Of a stretch of DNA of 6,574 nt, positions 1 to 5,157 are shown piece by piece (position 1 is the stretch's first letter; each line of letters opens with the position of its first letter). The notes below the pieces were generated by a model that saw only the letters and a list, made by a program, of their open reading frames with translations, searched no databases and had not been told where the DNA came from. Source of the DNA: an uncultured Mycoplasmatota bacterium (GTDB lineage Bacteria > Bacillota_I > Bacilli_A > RF39 > UBA660); NCBI GenBank assembly GCA_947296775.1, contig CAMYRF010000052.1, positions 1-6,574 on the forward strand, given 5' to 3'. Both the position numbers and the translations under genes were made by a program.

Positions 1-289
1 TTCCTCTATTTTCTACTGTTATATCGTATTCTATAGAATCTCCTGGAGAAACTAAGTTTGTTTTAAATGTTGCAGTAAGTGCTTCCCATGATGGGTCTTC
101 TGCATTAGTAGCGCTTCCTACTATGTTTTTACTTTCTACATTAGTTATTAATATATTCCAATTACTTGAGATACTTGATGTTCCTTTAATATTTAGGACG
201 CTACTAAAAGCTGCATATCCTACTGCCATTAGTAGTAATACTCCGCATAGTGCTCCTATGATTATGTTTCTTTTTTTAGTTTGGTTCAT
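1..289 (-). CDS. Exported TasA/camelysin-like protein, N-terminal part (runs off left edge)
   Basis: Minus-strand frame open from an ATG at 289 to the window edge, giving 96 codons without a stop; the 3' end lies outside. The start is supported by AAAGGA about 7 nt upstream and a good promoter further up. Residues 1-9 are basic (MNQTKKRN), followed by a hydrophobic stretch (about residues 9-28, IIIGALCGVLLLMAVGYAAF), so this is a signal peptide or anchor. Mature residues 33-96 are polar and contain PGDSIEYDITVENRG near the edge. A secretion signal ending in a GYAAF-like motif, then a beta-rich domain with PGD and a following N-x-G, resembles TasA/CalY proteins and others with SipW-type signal peptides; DUF11/CARDB-like surface beta-domains are an alternative. 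The likely location is the cell surface or matrix. Function is not established, and the family call is by layout only. Confidence 0.6.
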   Translation of the reverse strand, partial: MNQTKKRNIIIGALCGVLLLMAVGYAAFSSVLNIKGTSSISSNWNILITNVESKNIVGSATNAEDPSWEALTATFKTNLVSPGDSIEYDITVENRG

Positions 290-343
290 GTTTTATTCCT
301 TTCTATATTTTATATTGTCTATCTTTAGTAGTATTATATTTTT

Positions 344-372
344 ATTATAAACTATATTTATTTGTTTTACAA
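344..372 (-). promoter_or_regulatory. Sigma-A-type promoter for the exported-protein gene
   Basis: On the minus strand, TTGTAA (372-367) and a perfect TATAAT (349-344) are separated by 17 nt. Initiation near 337 would give a leader of about 48 nt ending in the AAAGGA ribosome binding site of the gene starting at 289. The promoter lies just after the herA stop, so the exported-protein gene can be its own transcription unit. Confidence 0.6.
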
Positions 373-377
373 CAATT

Positions 378-405
378 TAGTTTATACTATTTTACCTTTA
401 AACTA
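378..405 (-). terminator. Weak AT-rich hairpin at the end of herA
   Basis: TAGTTTA and TAAACTA (378-384 and 399-405) form a 7-bp inverted repeat around a 14-nt loop, and the herA TAG stop is the first triplet of the minus-strand stem. The stem has one G-C pair and no T-run follows on the minus strand, so it is at best a poor intrinsic terminator. It overlaps no coding sequence beyond the stop codon. Confidence 0.3.
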
Positions 406-2160
406 TTTTCTATCTATAAACCAATTTGTACTTATATCACAACTACTACTTGATGGTGGTGGTGTTGGTTTATCTAGTTTTACTAGAACTGGTACTTTAA
501 ATGCATTACCAAAGGCGATACAATTACCTGGCTGAAGTACCCTTAATCTTTTTACTATTTCGTTTGTAATATTTGGTACCATTTCTTTAATGTATGTAAT
601 ATCTCTTGGATGCAGCATTTTGTATATTAAGAAGTTATTACATTGTGAAATTGAGGTTTCAGATAAGTCTGATGGTCTTTGCGAAATTAATCCTAGCAAA
701 ACACCATATTTTCTTCCTTCTTTAGTTATTCTATCAAAAATATTATAACCTAATAAATTTACATCGTTATCATTTTGTACATATCTATGTGCTTCTTCTA
801 GGATGATGTGAAATGGTAATGAGGCTCTTTTATCTAGATTTTTAGCGTAATCAAATAATAATCTTGAATATATTTTTGTGATTGTTTTTGCAAATCTATC
901 ATCAACATAGTTTATGTTGAAATTTATTATTTGAGCTTTTCTACCATTACCTACTAGTAATAGATTTTTTATATAATCATCAATACTGATATATTCTTTG
1001 TAGTCAAAATAAACTGCATAATCACTATTTAGTAAAGTGTGTAATCTTACTTTTAAAACATTTGCTTCATCATATACTCTTTCACTATTTAATGACCCTT
1101 CTGAGATTAATGCGAAATCTAGGGCTAATTTAAGGTCGTTTAAACCATATTTAAATGATCCATCTGGCATTGTAAGTTCTATACCATCATCTAAAAATGA
1201 TTGCATGAATTTTGTTATTAATTCCATTTCTCTGATTTTACCACTAGCATCTATTATTAGACATTGTTTTAATGTTCTAACATATCCTGGTTGATATATT
1301 TGCGAATCTAGATTTAAATCTTTTGTGTTGTAGTTTGATAATACTGAGAATATTTGGTCTCTTATAGTTGATGCTGGTTTACCACTTGATAAGATATCTA
1401 GTATTGCTCTTGCGATGATATCATTTTTTTGTTTGATTACTTCTGATTCGTCTCTAGTAAAGACATTAACTAGTTTTAATGCTTTTTCGATGATTGGAAG
1501 TTGTGTTGGTTTTTCAGCATTTAATAGTAATGCGATATCGTCTATATTAAGTAACCATAATGGAATTTTTAGTGTTTCTGAATCGCTAAAATTTGTATTT
1601 GTTGTATAGGCTTTAAATGATACTTCTGGTGCGATTTGGCTTATATCTTTAAAGGCTGCGTGGTATTCTCCATAGGCATCAAAAATGAAAATACTAGCTC
1701 TATAAGCAACTGTTGTTTTTTTATCAAATATGCTTTGAATTAAGTGCGCTACTCCCCATGATTTTCCTGAACCTGTTGAGCCAAAAATTGCAAAGTGATT
1801 TGAGAAAAATTCGTTGATGTTAAAACCTATTTTTACGCCATCATATATTGGGCTTGTTCCTATATATAAATCTTTGTTTTCTTTATAATTATCTACACTT
1901 ATTATCATTGGTATTTTTTCTTTTGATATAAGTTTTACGGTGGCACCAAATGATGGTTTTCGAATGACTCCAAAAACAAATTTATTATCTATAATTTCTC
2001 CTAATAAATTTATATATGCAATTCCATCTTTTATATTTGCAATTTCACCGACTATTATTTTGTTATCGTCTTCCATTACAACGTGTAAATTGACTAGATT
2101 TTGAAATTCTTTTAATTCAATATTTAATCTTACTAGAACTGTATCTTCTTCTAGCCCCAT
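403..2160 (-). CDS. HerA-like hexameric ATPase with HAS-barrel (DUF87 family)
   Basis: A 585-aa P-loop ATPase of the HerA/FtsK superfamily, whose members form hexameric rings that move along DNA. Residues 1-90 resemble the N-terminal HAS-barrel. The ATPase core follows, with Walker A GSTGSGKS (127-134), the HerA motif FDAYGEY (160-166), Walker B IILEEAH with catalytic Glu 455/456, a GRKYG segment carrying a candidate arginine finger (R483), and SQRPSD (from 493) as sensor. The tail VPVLVKLDKPTPPPSSSS matches the usual C-terminal brace of the family. Catalytic motifs look intact. An in-frame ATG lies 5 codons upstream (2175), but only the ATG at 2160 has a canonical AGGAG 5 nt before it, and a TATAAT at 2192-2187 would leave the 2175 codon almost leaderless. 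Archaeal HerA works with NurA in end resection, and bacterial HerA proteins often pair with Sir2, DUF4297 or other nucleases in phage defence; no such partner is adjacent here. The role is therefore open. Confidence 0.88.
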   Translation of the reverse strand: MGLEEDTVLVRLNIELKEFQNLVNLHVVMEDDNKIIVGEIANIKDGIAYINLLGEIIDNKFVFGVIRKPSFGATVKLISKEKIPMIISVDNYKENKDLYIGTSPIYDGVKIGFNINEFFSNHFAIFGSTGSGKSWGVAHLIQSIFDKKTTVAYRASIFIFDAYGEYHAAFKDISQIAPEVSFKAYTTNTNFSDSETLKIPLWLLNIDDIALLLNAEKPTQLPIIEKALKLVNVFTRDESEVIKQKNDIIARAILDILSSGKPASTIRDQIFSVLSNYNTKDLNLDSQIYQPGYVRTLKQCLIIDASGKIREMELITKFMQSFLDDGIELTMPDGSFKYGLNDLKLALDFALISEGSLNSERVYDEANVLKVRLHTLLNSDYAVYFDYKEYISIDDYIKNLLLVGNGRKAQIINFNINYVDDRFAKTITKIYSRLLFDYAKNLDKRASLPFHIILEEAHRYVQNDNDVNLLGYNIFDRITKEGRKYGVLLGLISQRPSDLSETSISQCNNFLIYKMLHPRDITYIKEMVPNITNEIVKRLRVLQPGNCIAFGNAFKVPVLVKLDKPTPPPSSSSCDISTNWFIDRK

Positions 2161-2165
2161 TATTA

Positions 2166-2170
2166 CTCCT
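2166..2170 (-). promoter_or_regulatory. Ribosome binding site that decides the herA start
   Basis: AGGAG on the minus strand is 5 nt before the ATG at 2160. The alternative ATG at 2175 has only a GGTGAT-like sequence 3 nt upstream. The Shine-Dalgarno position argues for the shorter protein. Confidence 0.6.
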
Positions 2171-2173
2171 AAC

Positions 2174-2202
2174 ATGTTATCACCCTATTATAATGTTATC
2201 AC
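2174..2202. repeat. 10-bp direct repeat around the herA -10 box
   Basis: ATGTTATCAC occurs at 2174-2183 and again at 2193-2202 (read as GTGATAACAT on the minus strand). The copies are 19 bp apart, start to start, with 9 bp between them, and they bracket the TATAAT-like element. This arrangement would suit an operator, but nothing identifies a regulator and chance is possible in AT-rich DNA. Confidence 0.5.
2187..2192 (-). promoter_or_regulatory. Probable -10 element of the herA promoter
   Basis: A perfect TATAAT reads on the minus strand at 2192-2187, between the yqeH terminator and the herA start. No recognisable -35 hexamer lies 16-18 nt upstream and no TGN extension is present, so promoter strength may depend on another factor. 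Expected initiation is near 2180, about 20 nt before the ATG at 2160. Confidence 0.4.
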
Positions 2203-2221
2203 AAAGGTGGCTTTTATGTAA

Positions 2222-2255
2222 AGAAAAAGTGTTAGATTATTGAATTTCTAACACT
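2222..2255 (-). terminator. Intrinsic terminator overlapping the 3' end of yqeH
   Basis: AGTGTTAGA (2255-2247) pairs with TCTAACACT (2236-2228) as a 9-bp stem with a 10-nt loop, followed on the minus strand by TTTTTCTTT. The last codons of yqeH and its TAA stop (2234-2232) lie inside the hairpin. It separates the yqeG-yqeH unit from herA. Confidence 0.75.
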
Positions 2256-3209
2256 GACTTTGACACCATCTTTTATATATAGTTTTATTTTACATTCTTT
2301 TGTTGATTTGATAAATCCTAGACCTTTTATAACTATATCTTCATTTTCTTTTACGTTTAAGTTATGGCATGTTAATTCTTCTAATTTATCCGTTGGTTTA
2401 TAAAATCTATCTAGTTTTAAATCATTAGATATATAAAATATTAGATTTGTTCCTTTAGTAACATCTATTCTAAAGAGATTCCCGGCTATTATTGTTTGAT
2501 CTATTTTAACTTGAATAACTGCTGGTTTTAATTCTTTTTTTGGTAATATTTTATTTAGTACTTCTCCTTTAACATCTAGGATAATGCTTCCTTCATCTAG
2601 TAATCCTGGGGTATCTATAATGGTTAAGTCGTTATTTATTTTTACGTCGATTAAGTCTAACGTGGTTGAAGGTAAAATACTTGTGGTTATTTCTGTTTGG
2701 TTTTCCCCATAGTCTTTAATTATTTTATTTATTAATGTACTTTTACCAGCGTTTGTATAACCTATTACGTATACATTGTTTGATTTTTTATATTTGTTTA
2801 TTTTTGAATATAGTATATCTAGGTTATAATTATTTTTACTACACACTACTACTTTATCTATGACGTTTAGGTTTGTTTTTATTTTGCTTAGTAATTTGTT
2901 TTCATCTAAATTTCTTGGGATTAAATCTCTTTTAGCAAGTACTAGTAAAACGGGGTTTTTAATTTTTAATTCATTTAGGCTTTCGGTATTTAGAAAGTCT
3001 GTTACTAAGATGACTAGATCTTTTGTTTTTTCTATTTGCTTAATAATGTTTAAATAGTATTCATTATCTTTATCAACAAATTTATAATCATTATAATGTC
3101 TTATTCTAAAACATCTTTCACATAGATCTTTGGTTACATCTCTTACGTATCCTTCTTTGTTTTTATCTTCATTTTGTAAAACAGCTCCACAGCCTATACA
3201 TTTAGTCAT
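2232..3209 (-). CDS. yqeH: YqeH, circularly permuted GTPase for 30S ribosome biogenesis
   Basis: A 325-aa protein. Residues 4-33 form a C4 zinc finger (CIGC, 22 residues, CERC). The G motifs follow in the permuted order of the YqeH/YjeQ class: G4 region LAKRDL (about 91-96), G5-like CSK (123-125), G1 GYTNAGKS (150-157), G2 TTSILPSTT (175-183), G3 DTPG (199-202). The C-terminal domain ends in GLGFIKS and VSVRNSII, matching the end of known YqeH, so the protein is complete though shorter than the roughly 366-aa Bacillus form. In Bacillus, YqeH is needed for 16S rRNA processing and 30S assembly. One oddity is that the usual NKxD of G4 is AKRD here, and the DxFDF segment before it is not conserved. 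The ATG overlaps the end of yqeG by 8 nt, with AAGGAAG about 6 nt upstream inside yqeG, suggesting translational coupling. Confidence 0.93.
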   Translation of the reverse strand: MTKCIGCGAVLQNEDKNKEGYVRDVTKDLCERCFRIRHYNDYKFVDKDNEYYLNIIKQIEKTKDLVILVTDFLNTESLNELKIKNPVLLVLAKRDLIPRNLDENKLLSKIKTNLNVIDKVVVCSKNNYNLDILYSKINKYKKSNNVYVIGYTNAGKSTLINKIIKDYGENQTEITTSILPSTTLDLIDVKINNDLTIIDTPGLLDEGSIILDVKGEVLNKILPKKELKPAVIQVKIDQTIIAGNLFRIDVTKGTNLIFYISNDLKLDRFYKPTDKLEELTCHNLNVKENEDIVIKGLGFIKSTKECKIKLYIKDGVKVSVRNSII

Positions 3210-3723
3210 AATATCTTCCTTTACAGAATAAGTTTTTGTTTCTTAATTTTTTCATTTTCTTTATTTCTAAGTAGCGGAAGATTTTTCCGGTGAAATAATT
3301 TTTATTTGAGCTTGGGTTTACTAGTATTGTTGTAATGCCTACTGCATTACCACATAAAATATCTGTATACATTTGGTCCCCAACGTTGGCGATTTCGTTT
3401 AGTTTGTATCCAGAACTATGAATAAATTTTTTTAGTTTACCTGTGAATGGTTTAAGCGCAAACGAAATAAAGTCAACATTTAATGCTTCAGCAAATTTTT
3501 TTACTCTTGTTTTAGGACTATTAGAGAAAATAACGACTTTAAATCCTTTTTGTTTTAAACTAACGATTAGTTCTTTTGTTTTTTCTGTTAAGTCATTTGT
3601 TTTGGCTGGAACTAGTGTATTATCCAAATCAAATAAAATACATTTTATTCCTCTACTTAATAATTTTGAGTAATCAATTGTATATATGCTTTTTTGGTAG
3701 ATATCTGGTATAAAATTTTCCAT
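3202..3723 (-). CDS. yqeG: YqeG-family HAD IIIA phosphatase
   Basis: A 173-aa HAD-superfamily phosphatase. Motif I is FDLDNTL (nucleophile Asp 32, acid Asp 34), motif II FSNSP (66-70), motif III Lys 91-Pro 92, and motif IV VGDQMYTD (Asp 116, Asp 121). GNAVGITTILVNP and the basic EIKKMKKLRNK tail follow the YqeG pattern. YqeG is related to the mitochondrial/plastid phosphatidylglycerophosphate phosphatases (GEP4/PTPMT-like function), so a PGP phosphatase role in phospholipid synthesis is possible; the bacterial substrate is not settled by sequence. An in-frame ATG at 3738 lies 5 codons upstream, but GGAGG sits 8 nt before the ATG at 3723 and nothing like it precedes 3738; the protein from 3723 (MENFIPDIY) also begins where relatives do. 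It shares 8 nt with yqeH, forming a two-gene operon that lacks the usual aroE, yhbY and nadD after it. Confidence 0.9.
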   Translation of the reverse strand: MENFIPDIYQKSIYTIDYSKLLSRGIKCILFDLDNTLVPAKTNDLTEKTKELIVSLKQKGFKVVIFSNSPKTRVKKFAEALNVDFISFALKPFTGKLKKFIHSSGYKLNEIANVGDQMYTDILCGNAVGITTILVNPSSNKNYFTGKIFRYLEIKKMKKLRNKNLFCKGRYYD

Positions 3724-3731
3724 AAGGTATC

Positions 3732-3736
3732 CCTCC
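3732..3736 (-). promoter_or_regulatory. Ribosome binding site that decides the yqeG start
   Basis: GGAGG on the minus strand lies 8 nt before the ATG at 3723 and overlaps the alternative upstream ATG at 3738-3736. The upstream ATG has only TATAAATAGTT before it, with no Shine-Dalgarno match. Confidence 0.65.
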
Positions 3737-3748
3737 ATAACTATTTAT

Positions 3749-3778
3749 ATAATAACATAATTGTTGTGTGGTGAGCAA
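3749..3778 (-). promoter_or_regulatory. Probable promoter of the yqeG-yqeH operon
   Basis: On the minus strand TTGCTC (3778-3773) and TATTAT (3754-3749) are 18 nt apart. Initiation near 3742 would give a leader of about 20 nt to the ATG at 3723, again consistent with the shorter YqeG. Both hexamers are imperfect. Confidence 0.45.
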
Positions 3779-3799
3779 CTATTTTGTTTTATACAAAGG

Positions 3800-3827
3800 A
3801 AAAACTTGATTATTTTTGATCAAGTTT
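3800..3827. terminator. Second hairpin between dacA and yqeG, possibly bidirectional terminator
   Basis: AAACTTGAT (3802-3810) and ATCAAGTTT (3819-3827) form a 9-bp stem with an 8-nt loop. On the minus strand the T tract is TTTTT, partly in the stem, then CCTTT; on the plus strand GTTATTTTC follows. Either direction is plausible. It lies about 95 nt past the dacA terminator, so it may serve as a backup or end a separate short transcript. Confidence 0.5.
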
Positions 3828-3888
3828 GTTATTTTCTTCTAAGTATCTTCTTTCGTTGTTATTTTTTTAGATAAATAAAATTTCCCTC
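3810..3888 (-). pseudogene. Possible broken micro-ORF or gene remnant before the second hairpin
   Basis: On the minus strand a GAGGG Shine-Dalgarno-like site (3888-3884) is followed 7 nt later by ATT and a few codons (IYLKK) before a TAA. A second frame, 3866-3810, reads KNNNERRYLEENNKLDQK and stops with TAA in the loop of the hairpin. The two frames meet at a run of seven A residues (minus strand, 3868-3862); removing one A would join them into about 22 codons. There is no ATG, GTG or TTG start in either part. This may be the fossil 3' end of a lost gene, or just chance in A-rich DNA. Confidence 0.2.
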
Positions 3889-3913
3889 TTTTTTAGTTTT
3901 TGTTAATTTATAG

Positions 3914-3940
3914 AAAACAAAAAACAAGCGTTGCTTGTTT
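3914..3940 (-). terminator. Intrinsic terminator of dacA
   Basis: AAACAAGC and GCTTGTTT (arms 3922-3929 and 3933-3940) form an 8-bp stem with a 3-nt loop, followed on the minus strand by a T-rich run (TTTGTTTTC). The dacA TAA stop (3941-3939) overlaps the first two bases of the stem. This is the clearest terminator in the window. Confidence 0.85.
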
Positions 3941-5090
3941 ATATTGCGATATCTCCAGTTAAAATATCTTTTAAGTATCTTAAATAAAGTTCTCCTATGT
4001 TAGCTTTTTTAAGATCATTTTTTATTGTTAAATCAATTGTTCTAATGTGTTTTCCATTTTCTTTTATGTTTAATTTACCTACTACGTCCCCTTTTTTAAT
4101 GGGAGCTTTTAAATCTTTTAGTTTTACTTCGTAGGTGGCATTTCCTACTTTTTCACTTTTCTTTTTTAATACTGTAGCCTCTTCTTTTGGAATTACTTCT
4201 ATATATTTTTCTTTGGCTTTTGTTACTTCATATTTTCCTAACGATTGTTTGTTTTTTAATAAATCTTCTATTTTATACTGGGCGAATGAATAATCTAACA
4301 TTTCACTTACTTCTTTATTTCTTGTTTTACTATCTGGTTCCCCCATAACAACGGCTATTATTCTCATTCCATCTTTTTTGGCAGTAGCGGTTAAGCAGTA
4401 GCCTGCATCTTTTGTATATCCTGTTTTTAAGCCGTCTACGCCATCATAAAATCTAACTAATTTATTGGTGTTTACAAGCCATATTTTTTTATCGGTATTT
4501 TCTCTTAAATAGTCTTCATATACTGATGTGAATTCTAAAACTTTTTCATGTTTTACTAATTCTCTTGCGATAGTAGCCATATCTCTTGCACTTGAATAAT
4601 GGTTAGCAGCATCTAATCCATGCGGAGTTTTAAAGTTTGTATTTTTTAGATTTAATTCTTTAGCTTTTTTATTCATCATATCAACGAAGCCTTCTTCGCT
4701 TCCTGCTATGGCTTCTCCCAGAGCAACAACAGCATCGTTTCCACTGGCTATGGCAACGCCTTTAAATAAATCTTTAACGGTCATTTTTTCGCCTGTTTCC
4801 AATAATATTTGACTTCCTCCCATGCTTGAAGCGTTTTCACTGACAGTAATTTTTTGATTCCATTTTAATACACCACTTTCTATATTTTCTATGATTAAAA
4901 GCATGCTCATCATTTTTGTCATACTAGCAGGAACTAATTTTTCGTCAGAATTTTTTTCAAATAATACTTTTCCAGTTGTTGCTTCTATTATGATTGCTGA
5001 TTTGGCATTTTCGGCTAATTTTAATTCTTCGGCTTTTACTGTAAATGGTAAAATTAGTAAAACGCCTAATAATACTAATAATTTTTTCAT
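3939..5090 (-). CDS. dacA: D-alanyl-D-alanine carboxypeptidase (PBP5/DacA type, peptidase S11)
   Basis: A 383-aa secreted penicillin-binding protein that removes the terminal D-Ala from peptidoglycan stem pentapeptides, limiting cross-linking. Residues 1-20 are a Sec signal peptide (MKK, hydrophobic core, cleavage after VKA). Catalytic motifs are all present: SMTK (Ser 56, Lys 59), SGN (116-118) and KTG (222-224). Residues about 290-360 form the beta-rich PBP5 C-terminal domain, and the final 20 residues (IGELYLRYLKDILTG) make an amphipathic helix that would anchor the enzyme to the outer face of the membrane. Length fits the family. The start has a GAGGTGG site just upstream (about 3-5 nt spacing). 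The gene has its own terminator and is separated from the MFS-CBS gene by another. No sound promoter was found in the 50-nt gap, only TATATA near 5132-5127 without a good -35. DacF-type paralogues cannot be excluded by sequence alone. Confidence 0.93.
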   Translation of the reverse strand: MKKLLVLLGVLLILPFTVKAEELKLAENAKSAIIIEATTGKVLFEKNSDEKLVPASMTKMMSMLLIIENIESGVLKWNQKITVSENASSMGGSQILLETGEKMTVKDLFKGVAIASGNDAVVALGEAIAGSEEGFVDMMNKKAKELNLKNTNFKTPHGLDAANHYSSARDMATIARELVKHEKVLEFTSVYEDYLRENTDKKIWLVNTNKLVRFYDGVDGLKTGYTKDAGYCLTATAKKDGMRIIAVVMGEPDSKTRNKEVSEMLDYSFAQYKIEDLLKNKQSLGKYEVTKAKEKYIEVIPKEEATVLKKKSEKVGNATYEVKLKDLKAPIKKGDVVGKLNIKENGKHIRTIDLTIKNDLKKANIGELYLRYLKDILTGDIAI

Positions 5091-5134
5091 AATCCACCTC
5101 TACTATAAAAATATGTTATTTGGCTTTATATATG

Positions 5135-5157
5135 AAAAAAAGGCTTTGTTATAGCCT
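5135..5157 (-). terminator. Intrinsic terminator of the MFS-CBS gene
   Basis: AGGCT (5157-5153) pairs with AGCCT (5145-5141) around a 7-nt loop and is followed by six T residues on the minus strand. The TAG stop (5158-5156) overlaps the first arm. The stem is short but GC-rich for this region. Confidence 0.7.

Noticed and set aside
403..3738. A HerA-based phage-defence island
   Set aside because: No Sir2, DUF4297, NurA or other effector gene is adjacent; the neighbours are housekeeping genes and an exported-protein gene.
3761..3780. GC-richer dyad (GTTG, 9 nt, CAAC) upstream of yqeG as an operator
   Set aside because: Only 4-bp arms, and it overlaps the proposed -35 region; too weak to separate from chance.
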